A stretch of 34,856 bases of DNA from an uncultured Flavobacteriales bacterium (GTDB taxonomy: Bacteria; Bacteroidota; Bacteroidia; Flavobacteriales_C; GCA-002722245): positions 1 through 34,856 of the forward strand of contig CAJJCC010000018.1 in the NCBI GenBank assembly GCA_905182585.1. Direction: 5' to 3'. How positions within the stretch are numbered: the stretch's first letter is position 1; each line of letters opens with the position of its first letter. The translations under genes and the position numbers were made by a program. Positions 15,501 to 22,403 of this stretch are shown here, one piece after another. The notes beneath the pieces were generated by a model that ran no database searches, was not told the origin of the DNA, and saw nothing but the letters and a program-made list of their open reading frames with translations.

Positions 15501-17927
15501 ATGAGTAATGAAATTGATGCGTCATCTTTAAATGAAAAAGTAGGGAAGTCTGAGGTTAAAGACATGGTTCTGAATGATTACAGAATTATGATGGAAAGCC
15601 GAGAAGCTTCTGTGCTTGGACGTCGAGAAGTCCTCACTGGAAAAGCTAAGTTTGGAATTTTTGGAGATGGAAAAGAGCTTGCCCAATTATGTTTAGCTAA
15701 ACAGTTTATGGATGGTGATTACCGAAGTGGTTATTACCGAGATCAAACAATCATGTTAGCTTTAGGTGAAGTGTCACTGCAAGAATATTACGCTCAATTA
15801 TTTTCTGATACTAACGTCGAGAATGAACCTCATTCAGGAGGTCGTCAAATGAATTGTCACTACGGAACAAGATTTATCAATGATGATGGGACTTGGAAGG
15901 ACATGACGAAGATGAAAATTACAACAACTGATTTATCTCCAACAGCAGGACAAATTCCAAGAATAATGGGATTGGGATTGGCGTCTAAGTTGTTTAGAGA
16001 AAATAAAGAATTACACCAATACGATACATTATCCAACAAAGGAAACGAGGTTGTTTTTGGAACAATTGGAGATGGATCAACTTCTGAAGGGATATTTTTA
16101 GAAGCAATAAATGCAATGGGTGTTTTACAAATCCCTGTTGTAATGAGTGTTTGGGATGACGGCCATGCAATTTCAGTACCTGTTGAAAAACAGACTACGA
16201 AAGGAAGCATTTCAGAGGCATTAAAAGGATTTGCAAAAGAAGGAGATTCCAATGGAATTGAAATCATAAAAGTAAGAGGATGGAATTATCCTGAATTGTG
16301 TGCCGCTTATGATAAAGCAGCAAAACTAGCAAGAGAAACACATACGCCTGTTTTAGTTCACGTAATTGAATTAACACAACCGCAAGGTCACTCAACTTCA
16401 GGTTCTCACGAACGATATAAATCGAAAGATAGATTAACTTGGGAGAAAGAATACGATTGTACGCGTCAATTTAAAAAATGGATTTTAGAGAACAATTGGG
16501 CAACGGAAGAAGAGCTTGATGAAGTTTATAAGAATTGCAAAAAGTCCGTTAAGGAAGGTAGAAATGCAGCTTGGAAAAACTACATTACGCCTTTAAAATT
16601 GGAGTTAGCTGAGGTTTTAAGTATGATTGATGCTATTGCTTCGAAAAGTCGCAGTAGAACATTTATTAAAAAGTATCGTGATGAGCTAACGGGTCAAATG
16701 GATATTTACCGTAATTATATGGTTAGCGCTGCTAAGAAAGTGTTACGGTTGGTTCGATTTGAAGACATTCCAGAAGAAAAACAGCGGTTGGCCGATTGGT
16801 TAAATGAACAAAAAATATCCAATCACGATCGGTATAACTCTTTACTTTATGCGCATGGGGATTTTGCATCCGTAAGTGTTAAAGAAGTAAAACCTATTTA
16901 TGCAGAGGAACCAAATCCAGTTGATGGAAGAATTGTTTTGCGTGAAAACTTTGATGCAATTCTAGCCAGTAATCCTAAAGTTGCCATTTTTGGAGAAGAC
17001 ACAGGGAAAATAGGTGGAGTGAACCAAGGTTGTGAAGGGTTACAAGATAAGTATGGTGAGTTAAGAGTTTTTGATACAGGAATTAGAGAAGCCGTAATTA
17101 TGGGGAAAGGTTCTGGGATGGCAATCCGAGGATTAAGACCAATTGCGGAGATTCAATATTTAGATTATTTGGTTTACGCTTTAATGACGCTTACGGATGA
17201 TGTAGCATCATTGCATTGGAGAACTAAAGGAGGGCAAAAAGCTCCAATGATTATTCGTACACGTGGACATCGTTTTGAGGGTATATGGCACTCGGGTTCT
17301 CCACTTGGAATGATTATTAATTCGTTAAGAGGATTTGTAGTTTGTGTCCCTAGAAATATGACGCAAGCAGCAGGAATGTATAATACATTATTACAAGCGC
17401 ATGATCCAGGTTTGGTGATTGAGCCGTTATTAATGTACCGTAAAAAAGAAGAGTTGCCAACCAACCTTGCTGAGTTTAGAGTTCCATTAGGAATACCAGA
17501 TGTTATTGAGGAAGGAACAGATGTAACGATTATTACTTACGGATCATGTGTTGGAATTGCACAAGAATCGGTAAGGTCTTTAAGAGAAGTAGGGATATCA
17601 GCTGAGTTAATTGACGTTCAAACCTTATTGCCATTCGATACAACAAGTAAAATTTTGAAGAGTTTGGAAAAAACGAATCGATTAATTGTTCTGGATGAAG
17701 ATGTTACTGGCGGAGCTACTGGTTTTATGCTTCAGCAAGTATTAGAGGGTCAAGGTGGTTATTTCCACTTAGATTCAGAGCCAAGAACATTATCTGCACA
17801 AGATCATCGATCGGCTTATGGTTCGGATGGAAACTACTTTACTAAGCCTAACCCAGAAACAATTTTTGATGTTGCTTACGAGATTATGCATGAAGTTGAT
17901 CCAGAGAAATTCCCTTCCTTATATTAG
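15501..17927 (+). CDS. Fused alpha-beta E1 component of a branched-chain 2-oxoacid or pyruvate dehydrogenase complex
   Basis: This 808-residue protein joins E1alpha (about residues 25-390) and E1beta (about 475-808) in one chain, as is common in Bacteroidota. It decarboxylates a 2-oxoacid with thiamine diphosphate and acylates a lipoyl E2. The E1alpha part has QMNCHYGTR, then GTIGDGSTSEGIFLEAINAMG (GDG at 190-192) and VWDDGHAISVP; the usual NN closing the thiamine motif is DD (219-220). The E1beta part has FGEDTGKIGGVNQGCEGLQDKYG, FDTGIREAVIMGKGSGMAIRGLRPIAEIQYLDYL and a transketolase C-terminal domain (YGSCVGIAQESVRSL ... LIVLDEDVTGGATGF). The substrate is more likely branched-chain 2-oxoacids, but this is inference. 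No E2 or E3 gene is adjacent. A terminator follows. Confidence 0.9.
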   Translation: MSNEIDASSLNEKVGKSEVKDMVLNDYRIMMESREASVLGRREVLTGKAKFGIFGDGKELAQLCLAKQFMDGDYRSGYYRDQTIMLALGEVSLQEYYAQLFSDTNVENEPHSGGRQMNCHYGTRFINDDGTWKDMTKMKITTTDLSPTAGQIPRIMGLGLASKLFRENKELHQYDTLSNKGNEVVFGTIGDGSTSEGIFLEAINAMGVLQIPVVMSVWDDGHAISVPVEKQTTKGSISEALKGFAKEGDSNGIEIIKVRGWNYPELCAAYDKAAKLARETHTPVLVHVIELTQPQGHSTSGSHERYKSKDRLTWEKEYDCTRQFKKWILENNWATEEELDEVYKNCKKSVKEGRNAAWKNYITPLKLELAEVLSMIDAIASKSRSRTFIKKYRDELTGQMDIYRNYMVSAAKKVLRLVRFEDIPEEKQRLADWLNEQKISNHDRYNSLLYAHGDFASVSVKEVKPIYAEEPNPVDGRIVLRENFDAILASNPKVAIFGEDTGKIGGVNQGCEGLQDKYGELRVFDTGIREAVIMGKGSGMAIRGLRPIAEIQYLDYLVYALMTLTDDVASLHWRTKGGQKAPMIIRTRGHRFEGIWHSGSPLGMIINSLRGFVVCVPRNMTQAAGMYNTLLQAHDPGLVIEPLLMYRKKEELPTNLAEFRVPLGIPDVIEEGTDVTIITYGSCVGIAQESVRSLREVGISAELIDVQTLLPFDTTSKILKSLEKTNRLIVLDEDVTGGATGFMLQQVLEGQGGYFHLDSEPRTLSAQDHRSAYGSDGNYFTKPNPETIFDVAYEIMHEVDPEKFPSLY

Positions 17928-17951
17928 TAAGCAACAACATTTTAAATAAGT

Positions 17952-17993
17952 ACATAAAAAAATCCCGATCAAGTGATCGGGATTTTTTTATGT
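17952..17993. terminator. Bidirectional terminator shared by E1 and dusB
   Basis: A 19-bp perfect inverted repeat, ACATAAAAAAATCCCGATC with loop AAGT, has an A-run and a T-run on the two arms, so it can end transcription from both sides. Its right arm includes the dusB stop codon (17988-17990). Confidence 0.9.
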
Positions 17994-18968
17994 GTACGCT
18001 TTTAATATTTCATCTAATATTTGAATGACTTCAGTTTCTGTAGGACAAGTTACCAGTTGCATTCTGTAGCTTTTAATATCCGGCAAACCTCTAAAGTAAT
18101 TTGTATAGTGACGGCGCATTTCGATAATTCCTAAAATGTCACCTTTCCATCTTACCGATTCGAATAAGTGAAATTTTGCAGCTTCAACTCGTTCAGCAAT
18201 CGTTGGCTCAGCGAGTACTTCGCCAGTTTTAAAATAGTGTTTTACTTCATTAAAGATCCAAGGGTATCCAATTGCAGCTCTACCAATCATGATTCCGTCT
18301 ACTCCATACTCGTCACGGTATTTCTTAGCTTTCGCTCCAGAATCAATATCACCATTGCCAAAAACAGGAATAGTTAATCGTGGATTTTGTTTAGTTTCTC
18401 GAATTAAATCCCAGTTGGCTTCACCTTTGTACATTTGTTTTCGGGTACGCCCATGAATAGATATGCCCTGAATACCTACGTCTTGTAGTTGTTCAGCAAC
18501 GTCAACAACAAACTGTGTGTCGTCATCCCAGCCTAATCTAGTTTTCACAGTAACCGGTTTATTAGTAGCGTCAACCACAGCTTTCGTTAGCGCGACCATT
18601 CTTGGAATATCTTGTAGAATTCCTGAACCAGCTCCTTTACAGACAACCTTTTTTACAGGACAGCCATAATTTATGTCTATAACATCAGGATTAGCTGCTT
18701 CAACAATTTTAGTTGCTTCGATCATACTTTCCATATTTCCTCCAAAAATTTGGATTCCAATCGGACGTTCATAATCGTAAATATCTAATTTTTGCAGACT
18801 CTTCTTAGCGTCTCTTATTAATCCTTCACTCGAAATAAATTCCGAGTACATCATGTCGGCACCATGCTTTTTACATAAAGCTCTAAACGGAGGATCACTA
18901 ACATCTTCCATCGGAGCAAGTAAAAGAGGGAACTCTCCAAGATCTATATTTCCTATCTTTACACTCAT
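17988..18968 (-). CDS. dusB: tRNA-dihydrouridine synthase, DusB type
   Basis: This FMN enzyme reduces specific uridines in the tRNA D-loop. It has 326 residues, normal for DusB. Motifs in order: LLAPMEDVSDPPFRALCKKHGADMMYSEFISSEGL (TIM-barrel start), IQIFGGNMESM, DINYGCPVKKVVCKGAGSGIL with the catalytic Cys, VKTRLGWDD, ISIHGRTRKQMYKGEANWDLI, IPVFGNGDI, and DGIMIGRAAIGYPWIF (FMN phosphate). The small C-terminal helical tRNA-binding domain follows. ATG at 18968 is preceded on its strand by TATCTTTG, an exact -7 element, 10 nt upstream. It is divergent from the CPBP protease gene (37 bp apart) and convergent with the E1 gene through a shared terminator. In E. coli dusB is cotranscribed with fis; there is no such partner here. 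Confidence 0.94.
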   Translation of the reverse strand: MSVKIGNIDLGEFPLLLAPMEDVSDPPFRALCKKHGADMMYSEFISSEGLIRDAKKSLQKLDIYDYERPIGIQIFGGNMESMIEATKIVEAANPDVIDINYGCPVKKVVCKGAGSGILQDIPRMVALTKAVVDATNKPVTVKTRLGWDDDTQFVVDVAEQLQDVGIQGISIHGRTRKQMYKGEANWDLIRETKQNPRLTIPVFGNGDIDSGAKAKKYRDEYGVDGIMIGRAAIGYPWIFNEVKHYFKTGEVLAEPTIAERVEAAKFHLFESVRWKGDILGIIEMRRHYTNYFRGLPDIKSYRMQLVTCPTETEVIQILDEILKAYT

Positions 18969-18978
18969 AATTATCTTA

Positions 18979-18986
18979 CAAAGATA
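18979..18986 (-). promoter_or_regulatory. -7 element TATCTTTG for dusB
   Basis: This is an exact TAnnTTTG match, 10 nt upstream of the dusB ATG on the minus strand. It overlaps a 7-bp inverted repeat TTATCTT-ACA-AAGATAA (18971-18987). No -33 TTG at good spacing was found. Confidence 0.5.
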
Positions 18987-19005
18987 AACAGAAAGATAAA
19001 TCTAT

Positions 19006-20019
19006 ATGTCTTTAGATACATTCAGAAATTGGTCAACCCCAAAAAAGATTATTTCTACGGTTATAAGTATGTTACTTGTAAATGTAATTGTCTCGTTATT
19101 ATTGATGCTTGTAACGGGAATTAACTTGGATGAATTAATGAATCCTGAAGTAAAAATAAAAAGCAGTGCGTTGGCAGGAAAAGTGATAATTAACAATGAT
19201 GTTGAGGTCATTGCTGAGCTAAAAGGTATTCAGTCAATAATAAAAGAAACTCCTCCAGGTGAATTAAATAAGGCGTTTTATTTACTTATCACGGTTAACT
19301 TAGTTTCTTATCTGGGCTTAGGTCTCGTTTTAATTCATGCCTTTTTTAAAGAAGGTTTTAAAGAGGTTTTAGTGCACAACAAAACTCCTGCTCTATTTAT
19401 TGCATCAGTTTTATTAGCCTATCATATTCCAAAATTAGGATCGGATGCTCTTCAATTAAATGAGTATTTAAAATTAGACCTTCTTCAAAACTGGTTATTT
19501 AACTCCGATTTACTCTCGGATACTATTAAGTCAATAGGAGAAATGATTTACATCATGCCTAATGATGGGAGAGGGTATTTGATCACGTTTATAGGAATAT
19601 GTTTAATTCCTGCAATAGGAGAGGAATTACTTTTTAGAGGGTTGTTGATGCGTTTGTTTAGTGAACGCACTAATATTCATAATGCAATTGCGATTCAAGC
19701 CTTGTTATTTGCAGCAGTTCATTTTAATTTAACAAACTTCCTTTATTATTTTGTACTTGGAGTTGTTTTAGGTTATCTCTACTATTGGGGAAGGAATATA
19801 GCTTTCCCTATGATTGTACATTTAATAAATAACTCTTTAGTATTGTTTAATTACTTTGTTATCACAACAGCTTCTAAGGAATCACTAAATAACATAACTG
19901 GAGAAGGTGTTTTTAATGATGCAGAAGTTTACGGTTGGATGAGCTATTTAACAATTGGATTATCATTGGGTATTTTTTACATGAACTTCAATAGAAATCG
20001 GCATATAATTGAGGAGTAA
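19006..20019 (+). CDS. CPBP-family intramembrane metalloprotease (CAAX protease / ABI type)
   Basis: This 337-residue polytopic membrane protein of the CPBP (Rce1-like, ABI) family has several hydrophobic helices (about 17-40, 90-112, 127-141, 190-215, 225-245, 245-290, 308-330). The family motifs are present: IPAIGEELLFRGLL (EExxxR), FAAVHFN (conserved His) and the later segment PMIVHLINNSLVLF with a second His and Asn. These glutamate/His residues form the active site of known members. Between helices 1 and 2 there is a ~45-residue extra-membrane loop. It diverges from dusB and lies about 100 bp before typA on the same strand. The substrate cannot be inferred; in Bacteroidota these often sit alone. 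Confidence 0.9.
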   Translation: MSLDTFRNWSTPKKIISTVISMLLVNVIVSLLLMLVTGINLDELMNPEVKIKSSALAGKVIINNDVEVIAELKGIQSIIKETPPGELNKAFYLLITVNLVSYLGLGLVLIHAFFKEGFKEVLVHNKTPALFIASVLLAYHIPKLGSDALQLNEYLKLDLLQNWLFNSDLLSDTIKSIGEMIYIMPNDGRGYLITFIGICLIPAIGEELLFRGLLMRLFSERTNIHNAIAIQALLFAAVHFNLTNFLYYFVLGVVLGYLYYWGRNIAFPMIVHLINNSLVLFNYFVITTASKESLNNITGEGVFNDAEVYGWMSYLTIGLSLGIFYMNFNRNRHIIEE

Positions 20020-20084
20020 TTAATAATAATTCCAATTAATTCACAAGACCGAAATAATTTCACGCGTCACTTAGTTTTAAATCT

Positions 20085-20092
20085 TATCTTTG
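20085..20092 (+). promoter_or_regulatory. -7 element TATCTTTG for typA
   Basis: This is an exact TAnnTTTG match 26 nt before the typA ATG, giving a short leader of about 20 nt. No clear TTG lies at the -33 position. Confidence 0.55.
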
Positions 20093-20118
20093 CACCTTGA
20101 TTTAAAAAATCGTTTTTT

Positions 20119-21909
20119 ATGAAGGTTAAAAACATCGCGATTATTGCGCACGTTGACCACGGTAAGACTACATTAGTAGATAAAATGCTTCACGCTTGTG
20201 CAGTATTTGGAGAACACCAAGAAGTCGGAGAATTGATAATGGATAGTAATGATCTTGAAAAAGAACGTGGAATTACTATTCGATCAAAAAATGCATCCGT
20301 GCAATATAAAGACTACAAGATCAACATCATTGATACTCCAGGTCACAGTGACTTTGGTGGAGAAGTTGAGCGTGTATTAAAGATGTGTGATGGTGTTTGC
20401 TTGTTAGTAGATGCAATTGAAGGGCCTATGCCTCAAACGCGTTTTGTACTACAAAAAGCAATCGAATTGGGACTAAAGCCAATGGTTTGCGTAAATAAAG
20501 TAGATAAAGAAAACTGTGATCCTGAATTCGTTTACGAAAAGGTATTCGATTTAATGTTCGACCTTGGTGGAACTGAAGATCAATTAGACTTCCCGGTTGT
20601 ATACGGTTCTGCAAAGAACGGTTGGTTAAGTTCTGATTGGCAAAAACCAACTGATAACGTTGAACTTATCTTTGAAGAGGTAATCAAACATATTCCTGCT
20701 TTGGAAATCCCAGAAGGAAACACTCAACTTCAAATTACATCTTTAGATTATTCTGCTTTCGTAGGTAGAATTGCAATTGGAAGATTAGTTAGAGGAACTT
20801 TAAAAGTTAACCAGAATATTTCTTTGGTAAAAAGAGATGGCTCAATCGCGAAAGCGAAGATTAAAGAACTAATGGTTTTCGAAGGATTAGGGAAAAGACC
20901 TGTTGAAGAAGTTGAAGCTGGAGATATTTGTGCAATCACAGGAATTGAAGGGTTTGAAATCGGAGATACAATCGCAGATAGCGAAGAGCCAGAAGCGTTA
21001 CCTGCAATCACAATTGATGAGCCAACAATGAGTATGTTGTTTACAATTAACAACTCTCCATTTTTTGGTAAAGAAGGTAAGTTTGTTACTTCTCGTCATA
21101 TCAAGGATCGTTTAGCGAAGGAATTAGAGAAAAACTTAGCGATGAAAGTTGCTGATACTGATGCTGGAGATAAGTGGATGGTTTCTGGTAGAGGGATTAT
21201 GCATTTAGCTGTATTAATTGAAGAAATGAGACGTGAAGGTTTCGAACTTCAAGTTGGTCAGCCACAAGTTTTAGTGAAAACTATTGATGGTAAAAAATGT
21301 GAGCCAATCGAAGAATTAACTGTTGACGTTCCAGACGAAACTTCAGGTAAGGTTATCGAAATGATTACTAAGAATAAAGGAGAATTGAAATCAATGACTC
21401 CAATAGGTACTAGAGTTAAAATCGAATTTGATGTTCCTTCAAGAGGATTAATCGGAATGAGAGGTTCTATGCTTACCGCTACATCTGGAGAAGCTATTAT
21501 GGCGCACCGTTTTGTAAGATACGAACCATGGAAAGGAGATATTCCTCAACGTCAAAATGGTTCGTTAATTAGTATGGAACTTGGAGCTTCAGTTCCTTTC
21601 TCTATTAATAAATTACAAGAAAGAGGTAAATTCTTTATCGATCCAAATGAAGCAATTTATGAAGGTCAAGTAATTGGGGAAAATAGCCGTGAAGGTGATT
21701 TAACAGTTAACGTTACAAAAGCGAAAAAGCAGTCTAATGTTCGTTCGTCAGGTACTGATGATGCTGTTAAAATTGTACCAGCAATTAAAAGAACTCTTGA
21801 AGAGTACTTAGAATATATTCAAAGTGATGAGTATGTTGAAGTAACTCCAGTTCAAATTCGAATTAGGAAAATATTCTTAAACGAAGGTGAAAGAAAAAGA
21901 AATAAGTAA
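20119..21909 (+). CDS. typA: Ribosome-associated GTPase TypA/BipA
   Basis: This translational GTPase of the EF-G/LepA superfamily binds 70S ribosomes and supports ribosome assembly and stress or cold adaptation. At 596 residues it is of typical length. G1 is AHVDHGKTTLVD, switch I includes EKERGITIRSKNA, G3 is DTPGHSDFGGEVERVL, and G4 is NKVDK. Domain 2 follows at about residue 200, then EF-G III- and V-like domains, and the TypA-specific C-terminal domain (GPxGxR-like loop: RGLIGMRGSMLT; RKIFLNEGERKR). A promoter of the TAnnTTTG type precedes it, and a terminator follows 24 bp after the stop, so it is probably monocistronic. Confidence 0.97.
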   Translation: MKVKNIAIIAHVDHGKTTLVDKMLHACAVFGEHQEVGELIMDSNDLEKERGITIRSKNASVQYKDYKINIIDTPGHSDFGGEVERVLKMCDGVCLLVDAIEGPMPQTRFVLQKAIELGLKPMVCVNKVDKENCDPEFVYEKVFDLMFDLGGTEDQLDFPVVYGSAKNGWLSSDWQKPTDNVELIFEEVIKHIPALEIPEGNTQLQITSLDYSAFVGRIAIGRLVRGTLKVNQNISLVKRDGSIAKAKIKELMVFEGLGKRPVEEVEAGDICAITGIEGFEIGDTIADSEEPEALPAITIDEPTMSMLFTINNSPFFGKEGKFVTSRHIKDRLAKELEKNLAMKVADTDAGDKWMVSGRGIMHLAVLIEEMRREGFELQVGQPQVLVKTIDGKKCEPIEELTVDVPDETSGKVIEMITKNKGELKSMTPIGTRVKIEFDVPSRGLIGMRGSMLTATSGEAIMAHRFVRYEPWKGDIPQRQNGSLISMELGASVPFSINKLQERGKFFIDPNEAIYEGQVIGENSREGDLTVNVTKAKKQSNVRSSGTDDAVKIVPAIKRTLEEYLEYIQSDEYVEVTPVQIRIRKIFLNEGERKRNK

Positions 21910-21933
21910 TATTTTCTATTTCAAATAATATTA

Positions 21934-21961
21934 GGGAAGCTTTTTAGCTTCCCTTTTTTTG
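21934..21961 (+). terminator. Rho-independent terminator after typA
   Basis: GGGAAGCT-TTTT-AGCTTCCC forms an 8-bp perfect stem with a 4-nt loop, followed by eight Ts. Confidence 0.9.
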
Positions 21962-21986
21962 CATCTAATTTTCTTGTTTAAAGAGT

Positions 21987-22248
21987 GTGAACTATCTTTA
22001 TTACTTAATTATTTTGCTTGCTCAACAAGTAGACAATACAAACAAATTAACACTAGATGATTTAAATAAAGACTAATTACATATCGTAACGGTTCACTCC
22101 TCTTTTGAAAAAATTGTAGAGATTAGAGATGATTTACTTTACGATAAGAAAAAAAATTGTCTTATCGAGCAGCAATAAAGACTTTAAGTTGAAAGTAATT
22201 CAGACTGAGAAACAAAATTATAAGTTTTGGCCGATTTCGTATTTATAA
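21987..22248 (+). pseudogene. Possible decayed small gene with one nonsense codon and one frameshift
   Basis: From GTG 21987 one frame reads MNYLYYLIILLAQQVDNTNK and onward to DLNKD, then TAA (22074-22076), and the same frame continues as HIVTVHSSFEKIVEIRDDLL and YDKKKN to a stop at 22176. A second frame, open from ATG 22129 to TAA 22248, encodes 39 residues ending FKLKVIQTEKQNYKFWPISYL. The two frames would join at the A8 tract near 22148-22155. The text looks protein-like (mixed charged and hydrophobic residues, a signal-like start), unlike random AT-rich DNA. TATCTTTA at 21993-22000 may be a promoter remnant, which would argue for a later start such as TTG 22014. I do not recognise a family. 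Chance coding appearance cannot be excluded. Confidence 0.3.
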
Positions 22249-22382
22249 TACACAAGATTCAATTTTATAGGATTATAATAGACTATTGAAGAAGTAGCTT
22301 ATTATAATAAATGGAAGCTTAACACTATTTATATAATTTATGCGTTTAACTTTTCGTGTTTAATTTCTCCCTTTAACAGGGG
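22249..22382. other. AT-rich gap before the SprE/PorW gene
   Basis: Together with the possible pseudogene this completes the ~420-bp gap after the typA terminator. It contains a 9-bp inverted repeat, ATTATAATA ... TATTATAAT (about 22272-22311). I see no RNA gene. Confidence 0.4.
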
Positions 22383-22403
22383 TTGGCTATCTTAGTAAAT
22401 ATT

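Noticed and set aside
15860-16267. 135-residue minus-strand ORF inside the E1 gene, and the 96-residue one at 17174
   Set aside because: They are antisense to conserved E1 motifs, so they reflect codon bias of the real gene rather than coding.
19002-19211. 69-residue minus-strand ORF over the CPBP protease start
   Set aside because: It is antisense to the first membrane helix of the protease, and its hydrophobic content mirrors that helix.
20748-21053. 101-residue minus-strand ORF inside typA
   Set aside because: It is antisense to conserved TypA sequence, with no independent signal.
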